Shown: piece by piece, positions 26,883 through 35,333 of the stretch
How positions within the stretch are numbered: position 1 is the stretch's first letter
How the letters are laid out: each line of letters begins with the position of its first letter
NCBI RefSeq assembly: GCF_900107395.1
Contig: NZ_FNPW01000020.1
Coordinates: forward strand, 40,481-104,480
Source of the DNA: Pseudomonas sp. NFIX28
GTDB lineage: Bacteria; Pseudomonadota; Gammaproteobacteria; Pseudomonadales; Pseudomonadaceae
DNA: 64,000 nucleotides
Direction: 5' to 3'
The notes under the pieces: generated by a model
What the model was told of the DNA's origin: nothing
The model's database searches: none
The model's input: the letters and a program-made list of their open reading frames with translations, nothing else
Position numbers and translations under genes: made by a program

Positions 26883-26904
26883 GCGTTACATGACCATGTA
26901 ACGC
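26883..26904. promoter_or_regulatory. 22-bp perfect palindromic operator candidate
   Basis: Two 10-bp arms (GCGTTACATG at 26883-26892 and CATGTAACGC at 26895-26904) flank a two-base centre. It sits between the minus-strand 77-residue gene (start 26838) and the plus-strand lipoprotein gene (start 27045). The high symmetry and lack of a T run suggest a repressor site rather than a terminator. Confidence 0.5.
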
Positions 26905-27044
26905 GTGTGACGGGGAGGTTACAGGAACCGCCTTGTACCGAACCTGTCTGAAAGCTGACTGACTCGCGCTGGGCCGCTGGTTAGCGGCTGTTGACCACCG
27001 CTATACTGCGCACCTGTCTGCGCCTGATTTCTGGAGAAATGAGC

Positions 27045-27629
27045 ATGTTGCAACGCCTGTTGTTCGGTTTGATCACTGTGACCAGTTTGACGCTGGCTGG
27101 TTGCGCCCATAGCCCGCAACAACTGAGCCCGGAACCGAAGCTCACCACTCAGCTTGCGCCGGTCGGCCATGGCCAGCCGGTGGTCGTGAAAGTGGTCGAT
27201 GGCCGTCCGTCGCCAACCCTGGGTACCCGTGGCGGGCTTTACCCTGAAACCAGTGCGATTACCGTCCAGGGCGCGCAGATCCTGCCGAAGCTGCAGGCCC
27301 AGGCCGAAGCCGCGGTACGCCTGCTGGGCTTTACCCCGACCGCCAACGCGCTGAATGCTCCGCAACTGACCGTGACCCTGACCGAGCTGAAGTATCAGTC
27401 GCCCAAGGAAGGCCTGTATGTGACCGAGGCCACCATCGGCGCGACCTTCCGCTCCGATGTGCAGAACGCCAACCGCCGTTACAGCGGTCGCTATGGCGCT
27501 TCCCTGGACCAGCGTTTCGGCATGGCGCCGAACCAGGAAACCAACACCAAGCTGGTCAGCGACGTCCTCAGCGATGCCTTGACCCGCCTGTTCAAGGACC
27601 CGAGCATCGGCCAGATACTCGGCGAATGA
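27045..27629 (+). CDS. YajG-family lipoprotein
   Basis: A 194-residue lipoprotein. The signal peptide ends in lipobox LAGC (Cys18). The mature part carries the YajG-type KVVDGRPSPTLGTRGG and FGMAPNQETNTKLVSDVLSD segments; the last residues predict an amphipathic helix. The cellular role is unknown; YajG proteins are outer-membrane lipoproteins next to ampG in enterics. The start ATG at 27045 has GGAG eight bases upstream; the ATG at 27039 is only two bases from it. A REP unit and a terminator follow. Confidence 0.85.
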   Translation: MLQRLLFGLITVTSLTLAGCAHSPQQLSPEPKLTTQLAPVGHGQPVVVKVVDGRPSPTLGTRGGLYPETSAITVQGAQILPKLQAQAEAAVRLLGFTPTANALNAPQLTVTLTELKYQSPKEGLYVTEATIGATFRSDVQNANRRYSGRYGASLDQRFGMAPNQETNTKLVSDVLSDALTRLFKDPSIGQILGE

Positions 27630-27631
27630 TG

Positions 27632-27654
27632 GTAGCCGCTGCCGCAGGCTGCGA
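27632..27654 (+). repeat. Single REP unit
   Basis: GTAGCCGCTGCCGCAGGCTG family repeat directly after the yajG-like gene. The same family recurs as an inverted pair at 31010-31092. Confidence 0.75.
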
Positions 27655-27699
27655 TAAGGCCCGAAGGGCCTTGCTTGACGGCTTCGGCGCTGTACACAA

Positions 27700-27731
27700 A
27701 AAAGCCCGGCTTCCACAGAAGCCGGGCTTTT
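27700..27731. terminator. Bidirectional rho-independent terminator
   Basis: A 14-bp stem (27700-27713 with 27718-27731) around AAGCCCGGCTTC with loop CACA, A-rich on the left and T-rich on the right. It closes the plus-strand lipoprotein gene and the minus-strand gene at 27763-27969. Confidence 0.93.
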
Positions 27732-27762
27732 TATTGGCTGTCGATTTGTTTCGAGTCTGGCC

Positions 27763-27969
27763 TCACGCCGCCTCGACGTAAAAATCCAGCACGCTGACCC
27801 CCGTCAGCAGGTCGGTTTCCGGCAGGTCCGCATGTTGATGCCCGCCGAGGGCGCAGTACACCAGCCAGTGGCGGTCCTGGACGTTGAAGGCCAGGCCGCC
27901 GACCAAAGCTTCCTGTTCGTCACTGGGCGCGATCAGGTAGAGGCGATCCTGGTTTTCTGCATGCAACAT
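27763..27969 (-). CDS. Small conserved hypothetical protein
   Basis: A 68-residue acidic protein starting MLHAENQDRLYLIAPSDEQ and ending VSVLDFYVEAA. I place the start at the ATG at 27967-27969, preceded by GGAG ten bases upstream; the longer in-frame extension has a different composition and no ribosome site. No recognisable domain. Bidirectionally terminated, so it is a single-gene unit. Confidence 0.65.
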   Translation of the reverse strand: MLHAENQDRLYLIAPSDEQEALVGGLAFNVQDRHWLVYCALGGHQHADLPETDLLTGVSVLDFYVEAA

Positions 27970-28156
27970 GACAAGCTCCGTGTCGGTTTCGAGGGGCGCC
28001 AGACTGGCCTGTTTAGATGACGAACGTATGACAGGGCGAATTAACCGGCCAGCGCCTGTTATTTGTCGGAAAGCCCAGGCAGAAAGTGGGCCTTTGGGTA
28101 GAATCCGCGCCGCGAGTCGCCAGGGCTCGTTATCCGGTTTCATTCTGAGGTTCGTG

Positions 28157-28444
28157 ATGTCGCTGCAACTGATCTGGTCGCTGTTCAGCGCCCACCCCGC
28201 CAAGCTGATCAATATTCTTGCCTTGCTGTTCGCCTTTCCCGGTAGCTGGTTGTTGCACGCGACCCGACGCCGTGAGCAGCGCGCCCTGGCCAATCTGGCC
28301 TCCCAGGGGGAGTCCCGCTCCCGGACGCTGCAGGCGCGGGCGCTGGACGATGCGACCGTGCGCATGAACCGGTTTTTCTACCGCTTCGGTTTTGCCTGCC
28401 TGGGGTTGGCACTGCTGGTGTCCTGGATCAGCACCCGGTTCTGA
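28157..28444 (+). CDS. Small inner-membrane protein
   Basis: A 95-residue protein with two predicted transmembrane helices (about residues 15-34 and 72-92) separated by a basic, arginine-rich cytoplasmic loop (HATRRREQRAL, SRSRTL). GAGG lies upstream of the ATG. Function unknown; the topology is N-out/C-out or the reverse, with the loop inside by the positive-inside rule. Confidence 0.7.
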   Translation: MSLQLIWSLFSAHPAKLINILALLFAFPGSWLLHATRRREQRALANLASQGESRSRTLQARALDDATVRMNRFFYRFGFACLGLALLVSWISTRF

Positions 28445-28480
28445 TGGCCGTGCGCTCGCCTTCGCGAGCCCGCCCCAGCA

Positions 28481-28512
28481 ACGACAACGGCGCCCGCAGG
28501 CGCCGTTGTCGT
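28481..28512. terminator. Strong hairpin between convergent genes
   Basis: A 14-bp perfect stem (ACGACAACGGCGCC, 28481-28494, with 28499-28512) and a CGCA loop. The T run is weak (TTTGGG). It lies between the small membrane protein and the convergent acyltransferase, so it likely terminates both. Confidence 0.7.
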
Positions 28513-28526
28513 TTGGGCAATAAGCC

Positions 28527-29693
28527 TTATGGCAAGGCCAGCCCCGCCTTGACCCGATACTGATTGCGCACTGGCGTCGCATATTGCAACACCAGGTACG
28601 GACGATGCTCCTCGGGGCAGGCGTCCAGGCGTCGTTGCCATTCTTCCTGGGCCTTGGCCAGTTCGTCCGCCGGGAACACCTGGTCCGCCGTCGGCACCTG
28701 CAACGCCGGGTCGGCATCGGCCCATTGGGCGTAGGCCAGGTAATGCACCGGGAACAGGCGATAGCCGCCGAGAATCTGCCGGTCCATCTCCACCGCCAAT
28801 TGCTTGGTGTCCTCGAAGTACTCGGTGATCGGCGCGGCAAAGTTCACGTGGACCCGGCCTTTATAGCCGGTGATGCCCTTGGCGATGCTGATGTCGTCCT
28901 CGCCGGGCGCCTTGGTGTAGCTGCCGGTGGTCGCGCGGATGTACAGCTCGCGGGCCTTGGCCTGGTCGCAAGGGTCATATTCGTAGCTGATCGAGACCGG
29001 GGTCAGGTTCAGCGACTGGATGACTTCGCCGAACGGCTCGTCCTTGCGGCTCATGTGGAACATCTTGAGGATTGCCGATTCGGTACGGTCGTCGCCGTCC
29101 TTGGCCCGACCTTCGGCCTGGGCAATCCAGATCGACGCGCAATCGTTGCGGATCGAGTGGTTGATGTAGGCCGACAGCAACTGGTAGGCGGCCATCTTTT
29201 CCCGGCGCCCGGTGATCGAGCGGTGCACGATGAAGCTCTTGTTCAGGCGCATCAGGTCGCTGACAAAGGGCTTTTGCAGCAGGTTGTCGCCGATGGCGAT
29301 GCGCGGGGTCGGCAAGCCGGCGTGATACACGGCGTAATTGACGAAGGCCGGGTCCATCACGATGTCGCGGTGGTTGGCGATGAACAGGTAGGCGCTGCCG
29401 GATTTGAATTGCTCGACGCCGGTGTAGGTCACGCCGTCGGTGGCTCGTTCAATGGTGTGGTCGACGTAGAACTCGACCTTGTCCTGCAGCGTCGCCACCG
29501 AAGTGACCGCGGCGAACTCACGACGCAGCCGATGAGCTATAAGTGGTTTGAGCAGCCAGCCGAAGGCGCCGGCAAAGCGCGGGAAGCGGAAGTGGGTGAG
29601 GATATCTAGAAACGCCTTGTCGCCGAGCAGTCGAGCCAGCACCGCTGGTACTTCACTGTCGTCGTAAGGTCGGATGGCATCGAATTCGCCCAT
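28527..29693 (-). CDS. PlsC-like 1-acyl-glycerol-3-phosphate acyltransferase domain protein
   Basis: A 388-residue protein with a PlsC/LPLAT domain. The catalytic NHRDIVMD (HxxxxD) lies near residue 105, and a later AQAEGRAKDGDD segment occupies the position of the EGT-like motif. It probably acylates a glycerol-phosphate or related lipid at the inner membrane; the exact substrate is open. The start MGEFDAIRPYDD is supported by AGAG spacing; an ATG immediately before it is also possible. It is divergent from the CPXCG gene. Confidence 0.82.
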   Translation of the reverse strand: MGEFDAIRPYDDSEVPAVLARLLGDKAFLDILTHFRFPRFAGAFGWLLKPLIAHRLRREFAAVTSVATLQDKVEFYVDHTIERATDGVTYTGVEQFKSGSAYLFIANHRDIVMDPAFVNYAVYHAGLPTPRIAIGDNLLQKPFVSDLMRLNKSFIVHRSITGRREKMAAYQLLSAYINHSIRNDCASIWIAQAEGRAKDGDDRTESAILKMFHMSRKDEPFGEVIQSLNLTPVSISYEYDPCDQAKARELYIRATTGSYTKAPGEDDISIAKGITGYKGRVHVNFAAPITEYFEDTKQLAVEMDRQILGGYRLFPVHYLAYAQWADADPALQVPTADQVFPADELAKAQEEWQRRLDACPEEHRPYLVLQYATPVRNQYRVKAGLALP

Positions 29694-29835
29694 CATGCTC
29701 TCTTGTTGGAAACGGCTAGGTAGGAAAAGGTTTGGATCGAAAAATAGCCGGGCGCGGTCCGAAAAGTAAGCTCGGATCTCAATAGCCCTGCAAATAGACC
29801 GGCGATTATACGCACAAGTCACTCCGGAGGCCGCG

Positions 29836-30018
29836 ATGCTGGAAACCGAGCGCTATCAATGTCCCTACTGCGGTGAAGAAGCCGAGGCCGTGCTGGACCT
29901 GTCCGGCGGCGATCAGCAGTACATCGAGGATTGTCCGGTCTGTTGCCGGCCCATTGTGTTCACCCTGCAGACCGACGGTCAGGAATGGATGCTCGACGTG
30001 CGCAGCGAAAACGAGTGA
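29836..30018 (+). CDS. CPXCG-motif cysteine-rich protein
   Basis: A 60-residue zinc-ribbon-like protein. Two cysteine knuckles, CPYC (residues 9-12) and CPVC (33-36), give the CPXCG family its name and probably bind one zinc. Role unknown; it may act as a small adaptor. CGGAGG lies upstream. It is ten bases upstream of the DUF2007 gene, a pairing seen in other pseudomonads. Confidence 0.88.
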   Translation: MLETERYQCPYCGEEAEAVLDLSGGDQQYIEDCPVCCRPIVFTLQTDGQEWMLDVRSENE

Positions 30019-30028
30019 CGGGAGGCCT

Positions 30029-30289
30029 ATGCAGCGAATCTACGAGCCGGAAAACCTGCTGGAAGGGGAATTGCTCCAGCGCATGCTGGCCAGCGAGGGC
30101 GTCGAGGCGCATCTGGTGGGGCGGGACCTGCTGGGCGGTACCGGCGAGCTGCCGATGTCCGGCCTGCTGGCCCTGGCGGTGGATAACGACCAGGCGCAAC
30201 AGGCCCGGGAGCTGATCGCCGCCTACAATGCCGCGCTGCCGATGCCCGGCGATGAACCGGTCGATCCTGCCGGTGTGCTGATCTGTTAG
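30029..30289 (+). CDS. DUF2007 domain protein
   Basis: An 86-residue protein with the DUF2007 pattern: MQRIYEPENLLEGELLQRML, a central EGVEAHLVGRDLLGG loop and LALAVDNDQAQQARELI. The family is called putative prokaryotic signal-transducing, with a small ferredoxin-like fold, but no function is proven. GGAGG lies four bases before the ATG. Probably in one transcript with the CPXCG gene. Confidence 0.85.
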   Translation: MQRIYEPENLLEGELLQRMLASEGVEAHLVGRDLLGGTGELPMSGLLALAVDNDQAQQARELIAAYNAALPMPGDEPVDPAGVLIC

Positions 30290-30323
30290 GCTGGCCGCCG
30301 ATTTTCCGAGAGTTGCTTGCCCC

Positions 30324-30944
30324 ATGTGTGGACGTTATGCCCTGTTTCGTTGGAACCCAGCGTTTGCCGCCTTGCCCGGATTTCCGGCGGACCAGCAGGC
30401 GCAGTGGAACATTTCGCCCAACGATTCGGTGCTGATCCTGCGCAGCAGCGACGGCCAGCGCAACCTCGCCCGCGCCCGCTGGGGCCTGACGCCGCCCTGG
30501 CTGACCGACCTGTCGCGCACCCCCGCCCATGCCCGTGCCGAAACCCTGGCCGAACAGCCGATGTTTCGCGAAGCCTTTCGCCAGCGCCGTTGCCTGCTGC
30601 CGGCCAACGGTTTCTACGAATGGCGCGGTGGCACCCGCAAGCGCCCGTACTGGCTGACGCCGGGGGAGGGCTCGTCACTGTTCTTCGCGGCGATCTGGGA
30701 AGCCTATCCGGTGCAGGAGCAGGTCTGGCTGAGCACCGCGGTGGTCACCCAGCCGGCAGCCAGCCAGCGTCGGCCATTGATCCTCGATGCCCAGGGCCAG
30801 GAAGCCTGGCTCGACCCGCAAACGCCGTTGCCGGTGCTGCAAGCCTTGCTGGCCAGTCCGCCGGCGGCCTTGCGCGAGCGGGTGCTGGCCAACCTGGTGA
30901 ACGACCCGAAGCTCAACGCCCCGGAATGCCTGACCCCAGGTTGA
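30324..30944 (+). CDS. SRAP (YedK/HMCES)-family protein with altered active site
   Basis: A 206-residue SRAP-fold protein, slightly shorter than E. coli YedK. Family members use Cys2 to form a DNA-protein crosslink at abasic sites in single-stranded DNA. Cys2 (MCGRYAL), the RAET segment and the GFYEW Glu (Glu99) are present. However, the Asn of the usual NARAET is His69 (AHARAET), and the conserved His of IHDRMP is missing, the region reading AASQRRPLIL (about 145-154). It may therefore bind abasic DNA without normal crosslink reversal, or have a different role. Confidence 0.85.
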   Translation: MCGRYALFRWNPAFAALPGFPADQQAQWNISPNDSVLILRSSDGQRNLARARWGLTPPWLTDLSRTPAHARAETLAEQPMFREAFRQRRCLLPANGFYEWRGGTRKRPYWLTPGEGSSLFFAAIWEAYPVQEQVWLSTAVVTQPAASQRRPLILDAQGQEAWLDPQTPLPVLQALLASPPAALRERVLANLVNDPKLNAPECLTPG

Positions 30945-31009
30945 AGCCGTCCCTGAATCGCGTGGCCTGATTCGGCGAGCGCTTCGCACGGAGTGCCGCC
31001 CAGCTCGAT

Positions 31010-31092
31010 CGCAGCCTGCGGCAGCGGCTACAGAGTCCGTGCCGGGCTCTTGAATCGCGCCGCAACCCCTGTAGCCGCTGCCGAAGGCTGCG
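31010..31092. repeat. REP inverted pair (GTAGCCGCTGCC family)
   Basis: Two 24-base arms (31010-31033 and 31069-31092) match as inverted repeats apart from one base. They are of the same family as 27632-27654 and lie between the SRAP gene and the convergent chemoreceptor gene. Confidence 0.85.
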
Positions 31093-31133
31093 CAAGGTCC
31101 GCAGGACCTCGAGCGTTGGTGCAGGCCAGGCCG

Positions 31134-33275
31134 TTACACCTTGAACTGATTGATCAGGCGTCGCTGCTGCTCGGCCAGCTTGGTCAGACCGGCACTGGCC
31201 GCGCTGGATTCATCGGCGCCGCCGGCCACTTCATTGGCCACCTGGCCGATATTGATCACGTTGCGGTTGATGTCCTCGGCGACGGCGCTCTGCTCTTCGG
31301 CGGCGCTGGCGATCTGGGTGTTCATGTCATTGATCACCGACACCGCCTGCGTGATGGTTTCCAGGGCCTCGGCCGCTTTTGCCGCGTGCTGCACGCTTTC
31401 GTCGGTGCGGTTCTGGCTGTCTTCCATGACCCGCACCACATCGCGGGTGCCTTGCTGCAATTGCTGGATCATCGACTGGATTTCTTCGGTCGCCTGCTGG
31501 GTCTTCTGCGCCAGGTTGCGGACTTCGTCGGCGACCACGGCAAAGCCGCGTCCCTGCTCGCCGGCGCGGGCGGCTTCGATGGCCGCGTTGAGGGCCAGCA
31601 GGTTGGTCTGTTCGGCGATGCCGCGAATGGCGATCAGGATCGCATTGATGTTCTCGCTGTCCTTGGCCAGGGTCTGCACGACGCCCACCGCCCGGCCGAT
31701 TTCCACGGCCAGCGCGCCGATGGCGGTCGAGGTGTCGCGCACGATCCGCATGCCCTGGCTGGCGGCCTGGTCGGCATGGTTGGCGGCTTGCGCGGCCTGG
31801 GTCGCGTTACGGGCCACGTCCTGGGCGGTGGCGGTCATTTCATGCACGGCGGTGGCCACCTGGTCGATCTCGGCCATCTGCTTGTGCACCCCCTGGTTGG
31901 TGCGAATGGCGATATCGGCGGTGTGTTCGGAGGAGTCGCTGACGCTCTGCACCGAGGTCACCACCTGGCTGATCATCGCCTGCAGCTTGGCCAGGAAAGT
32001 GTTGAAGCCCTTGGCGATCGAGCCCAGTTCGTCGGCGCGGTCGCTGCTCAGGCGGCGAGTCAGGTCGCCTTCGCCCTGGGCGATATCGTCGAGCATGGCG
32101 ACCATTTGCTTGAGCGGGCGGGCGATGCCGTGGCCCACCAGCCAGATCACCAGCAGGCCGAGGCCGGCGATGATCAGGCCGACCATGGCCATGCCGAAGG
32201 TGTCGGCCTGGCGTTGTTCAGCCAGGTCGTTCTGCAGTTTTTGCAGGTCGGCCATGACCGCGTCCAGCGGCAGTTGCAGCATCAGGGTCCAGCGGGCGTC
32301 GGTCTGGCCGATGCCGAACGGCAGGTACAGCTCGATCCGCCCGTGGGCCTGGTCGACGCTGTAGTTCACTTCGCCGCGCTTGAGGTTGCCCAGCTTGGCG
32401 ACTTCTTCGCTGTCGAGGATATCGCTGACCTTTTCGCCGAATTTGCTCGGGTCCTTGGTGTAGGCCACCAGCCGGCCATTGCCGCCGATCAGGGCCATTT
32501 CGCCAACGCCGCTGTAGAGCTTCTGGTTGGCGCCCAGGAGCATGTCCTGGATGAAGTTCACCGACAGGTCGGCGCCGACAATGCCCTGGAAGGCTCCGTC
32601 GAGCAGGATGGGTTCAATAAAGGAGGCGAGCATGACGACTTTGTCGCCGACCTTGTACGGCGCCGGATCGATCACGCAGGATTTCTTGCTTTCCTTGGAG
32701 CACAGGTAGTACTCGCTGGCGCGCACACCAGTGGACAGGAGTTTCTGGTCGTCCACGTCCACCAGCTTGTCCAGGCCCAGGCTGCCGTCCTCGTTGCGGA
32801 ACCACCACGGCAGGAAACGCCCGTTGCTGGCGTCGATACCCACCACCTTGGTGTCGACGTAGGCGCCGTCGTTATGGTCGATGGCGTTTTTTTCCCAGCC
32901 TATATAGGCACCGAGAATCTTCGGGTTCTGCGCGACGTTTTCCTTGATCAGGTTGATCAACTGTTCACGGCTGAGATTGAGCTGTGGGTTGCCGTCCGCG
33001 CCTTTGCTGCCAATCAGCGCGTTGACCCGCACCAGCCCGCCGGCGATCAGCAGGGGCGCCTCGAGTTCGCGCTGGATCTGGCTGACCTGGGTCTGTGCCA
33101 GCCCGACCAGCCGTTGCTCGATGACTTGTTCGAACTGGGCCTGGGTTCGTTGCTGAACCATTTCTTGGGTCCGGGCACCGGCGAACAGGGCGTACAGCAC
33201 CAGGGCAACGACCACGCTGAGGACGATGGCACCGGCCAGGGCGGCCACGGAAAACTGGATCGACTTGAATTTCAT
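31134..33275 (-). CDS. Methyl-accepting chemotaxis protein with periplasmic dCache domain
   Basis: A 713-residue transmembrane chemoreceptor. TM1 is at about residues 8-30, a large periplasmic dCache sensor at about 35-360, TM2 at about 365-390, then HAMP, then the signalling domain with the hairpin tip IAEQTNLLALNAAIEAARAG. The ligand pocket reads NGRFLPWWFRNEDG and a YYLCSK...CVIDP disulfide-like loop, not the R-W-Y pattern of amino-acid dCache sensors, so the ligand is unknown. The start MKFKSIQFSV (33273-33275) has GGAG five bases upstream. No CheB/R pentapeptide tail is visible at the C-terminus (NQFKV). Confidence 0.9.
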   Translation of the reverse strand: MKFKSIQFSVAALAGAIVLSVVVALVLYALFAGARTQEMVQQRTQAQFEQVIEQRLVGLAQTQVSQIQRELEAPLLIAGGLVRVNALIGSKGADGNPQLNLSREQLINLIKENVAQNPKILGAYIGWEKNAIDHNDGAYVDTKVVGIDASNGRFLPWWFRNEDGSLGLDKLVDVDDQKLLSTGVRASEYYLCSKESKKSCVIDPAPYKVGDKVVMLASFIEPILLDGAFQGIVGADLSVNFIQDMLLGANQKLYSGVGEMALIGGNGRLVAYTKDPSKFGEKVSDILDSEEVAKLGNLKRGEVNYSVDQAHGRIELYLPFGIGQTDARWTLMLQLPLDAVMADLQKLQNDLAEQRQADTFGMAMVGLIIAGLGLLVIWLVGHGIARPLKQMVAMLDDIAQGEGDLTRRLSSDRADELGSIAKGFNTFLAKLQAMISQVVTSVQSVSDSSEHTADIAIRTNQGVHKQMAEIDQVATAVHEMTATAQDVARNATQAAQAANHADQAASQGMRIVRDTSTAIGALAVEIGRAVGVVQTLAKDSENINAILIAIRGIAEQTNLLALNAAIEAARAGEQGRGFAVVADEVRNLAQKTQQATEEIQSMIQQLQQGTRDVVRVMEDSQNRTDESVQHAAKAAEALETITQAVSVINDMNTQIASAAEEQSAVAEDINRNVINIGQVANEVAGGADESSAASAGLTKLAEQQRRLINQFKV

Positions 33276-33545
33276 AGGGGCTCCGGACGCAGGAATGACG
33301 TCTGCCCCGTTGTATCGGCAAGGCCCCGGCGGACCATGAGCGGGATGCGGAAAAATGACCTTTTTGTTCGGCGCCATGTCGTAAATGGATAGCTGCCGGC
33401 CGCTGCCGGATGCGGTGGGGAGCGCGATGTGAATTTTTTCCTACGGCGATCCGTATCTGAAAACCGCGTGCTACACGTCCGTTGTATCTGGCGTCGATAC
33501 ACAACTGAGCCTAGGATACGCGCCATGTTTTCAGGGAGCGTTTTC

Positions 33546-34361
33546 ATGAGCAAGAAACAGGTTTTGGGTGCACTCACCGCTGCTTTGCTGCTGTCGGGTT
33601 GCCAGTCGGTCAATACCACCAGCGGTGGCGCTGTGGGCGTCGATCGCAAGCAATACATGTTCAGCATGCTGTCGACCGATGAGGTCAACCAGTCCTACGC
33701 GCAGTCCTATCAGCAGACGATCGGCGAAGCGAGCAGCAAGAACGTGCTGGACAAGACCAGCCCCAATGCCAGGCGCCTCCAGGCAATCGCCAACCGGCTG
33801 ATTGCCCAGGCCCCGGTGTTCCGTCCGGATTCCGCGCAGTGGAATTGGGAAGTCAACCTGATCAAGAACGATGAGCTCAACGCCAACTGCGGTCCTGGCG
33901 GCAAGATCATTTTCTACACCGGGATCATCGACAAGTTGCAGCTGACCGACGATGAAATCGCCGCGGTCATGGGCCATGAAATCGCCCACGCCCTGCGTGA
34001 GCACGGTCGTGAGGCCATGTCCAAGGCGTATGGCGTCAACGCGCTGAAGCAGGTGGCGCTGATGGCCGGCGCTCCGCAGGGGGCCGTCGCCCTGGGGGAC
34101 AACGGAGTGAATCTGTTGATGACCCTGCCCAACAGCCGCGGCAATGAAAATGAAGCCGACCTGATCGGCCTGGAACTGGCGGCTCGCGCCGGCTACAACC
34201 CGAACGCGGCCATCACGCTGTGGAACAAGATGAGCAAGGCCTCCGAAGGCGCGCCACCTGAATTCCTCAGCACCCACCCGGCGTCCGGCAGCCGTATCTC
34301 CTCGTTGGAAGCGGCGATTCCGAAAGTGATGCCGTTGTACCAGCAGGCCAAGAAGCCCTGA
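33546..34361 (+). CDS. M48-family zinc metalloprotease lipoprotein
   Basis: A 271-residue lipoprotein with lipobox LSGC (Cys19). The zinc site HEIAH (about residue 143) and the downstream ENEAD glutamate are intact, so it should be an active outer-membrane or periplasmic M48 peptidase of the LoiP/YcaL type, linked in enterics to quality control of outer-membrane proteins. The start ATG at 33546 puts the signal peptide at the N-terminus. A terminator follows the stop. Confidence 0.9.
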   Translation: MSKKQVLGALTAALLLSGCQSVNTTSGGAVGVDRKQYMFSMLSTDEVNQSYAQSYQQTIGEASSKNVLDKTSPNARRLQAIANRLIAQAPVFRPDSAQWNWEVNLIKNDELNANCGPGGKIIFYTGIIDKLQLTDDEIAAVMGHEIAHALREHGREAMSKAYGVNALKQVALMAGAPQGAVALGDNGVNLLMTLPNSRGNENEADLIGLELAARAGYNPNAAITLWNKMSKASEGAPPEFLSTHPASGSRISSLEAAIPKVMPLYQQAKKP

Positions 34362-34415
34362 CCGGCTGGCGGGGTTGTTGATGGCACTGCCGCCAACGAC
34401 CTGAGCGCTGTACAA

Positions 34416-34443
34416 AAAGCCCCGACGAACTCGGGGCTTTTTT
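34416..34443. terminator. Rho-independent terminator
   Basis: The stem AAAGCCCCGA/TCGGGGCTTT (34416-34425 with 34431-34440) has loop CGAAC and a following T run; A residues on the left let it work for the convergent Mn exporter too. Confidence 0.93.
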
Positions 34444-34486
34444 GTGCCTGCAGGTTTTTAAGGCCGAGTGCCTGCAGGCGATGCGT

Positions 34487-35071
34487 TTATAACCAGCCGC
34501 TGCTTTGCATGGCCTTGTACACCGCGACAATGGCCAGGATGAAAAACGCCGAGGCCGCGAGGCGACGGATCAGGGTCAGGGGCAGTTTATCCGCCGCAAA
34601 GTTGCCGGCCAGCACCACCGGGACGTTGGCGATCAGCATGCCGGCGGTGGTGCCGATGATGACCAGCCACAGCTCTGGGTATTGCGCGGCGAGCATGACG
34701 GTGGCGATCTGAGTCTTGTCGCCGATTTCAGCGAGGAAGAAAGCAATCAGCGTGGTCAGGAAGGGGCCGAACTTGCGGGCAGTACTGGCTTCGTCGTCGT
34801 CCATCTTGTCTGGCACCAGGGTCCAGAGCGCGGTCGCGGCAAAGCTCGCGGCGAGGATCCAGTGCAAGGTCGCATCCGAGAAGAAGCTGCCGAACCAGGC
34901 GCCTACCGCACCGGCTGCCGCATGGTTGGCCAGGGTCGCGGCGACGATGCCGGCGATGATCGGCCAGGGTTTGCGAAAGCGCGCAGCGAGAATGAGGGCA
35001 AGCAGTTGCGTCTTGTCGCCGATTTCGGCCAAGGCAACGATCGCGGTGGGAACCAGTAGAGAATCCAGCAT
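34487..35071 (-). CDS. GDT1/TMEM165-family (UPF0016) manganese exporter
   Basis: A 194-residue inner-membrane protein with six predicted helices and two copies of the family motif ExGDKTQ (ALAEIGDKTQLLAL near residue 15 and FLAEIGDKTQIATV near residue 115). UPF0016 proteins such as Vibrio MneA export Mn2+. The start MLDSLLVPTAI (35069-35071) is preferred over an upstream in-frame ATG. A yybP-ykoY riboswitch directly upstream supports Mn-induced expression and the Mn export role. Confidence 0.93.
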   Translation of the reverse strand: MLDSLLVPTAIVALAEIGDKTQLLALILAARFRKPWPIIAGIVAATLANHAAAGAVGAWFGSFFSDATLHWILAASFAATALWTLVPDKMDDDEASTARKFGPFLTTLIAFFLAEIGDKTQIATVMLAAQYPELWLVIIGTTAGMLIANVPVVLAGNFAADKLPLTLIRRLAASAFFILAIVAVYKAMQSSGWL

Positions 35072-35144
35072 CAGGGCATTCCTAAGGGGCGGGTCGACAC
35101 GGCTATGACACGTACAGCCTTCCCGCCCCGGGTAAGGTGTGCGT

Positions 35145-35285
35145 GTCATAGGTCTTGTCAAACCCTGCGGTCCGTCTGTGCGGACTCTTGGGTCGCATGC
35201 GCCATGATCTGAGGATCAAGTATGTTGACGCATGCCGGGCGAGCATGGCGCTCGCGGGAGACTACTCCCCTAGGACGGAGCGGAT
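35145..35285 (-). promoter_or_regulatory. yybP-ykoY manganese riboswitch
   Basis: On the minus strand the leader contains the conserved GGGGAGTAG element (35269-35261), then GCGTCAACATACTTG (near 35230-35216), and the closing GGTTTGACAAGACC strand near 35150. These are the sequence hallmarks of the yybP-ykoY class, which senses Mn2+. It lies in the leader of the GDT1-family exporter (start 35071). Exact ends are approximate. Confidence 0.9.
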
Positions 35286-35333
35286 TCTGCCTAGGCAAAA
35301 TCCATTCGGCAAGCGTTCTTTTGCAAAAGGTTT

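Noticed and set aside
30993..33392. 799-codon plus-strand frame opposite the chemoreceptor
   Set aside because: Complement of a real MCP gene; the translation is low-complexity His/Val/Gly and has no family motif.
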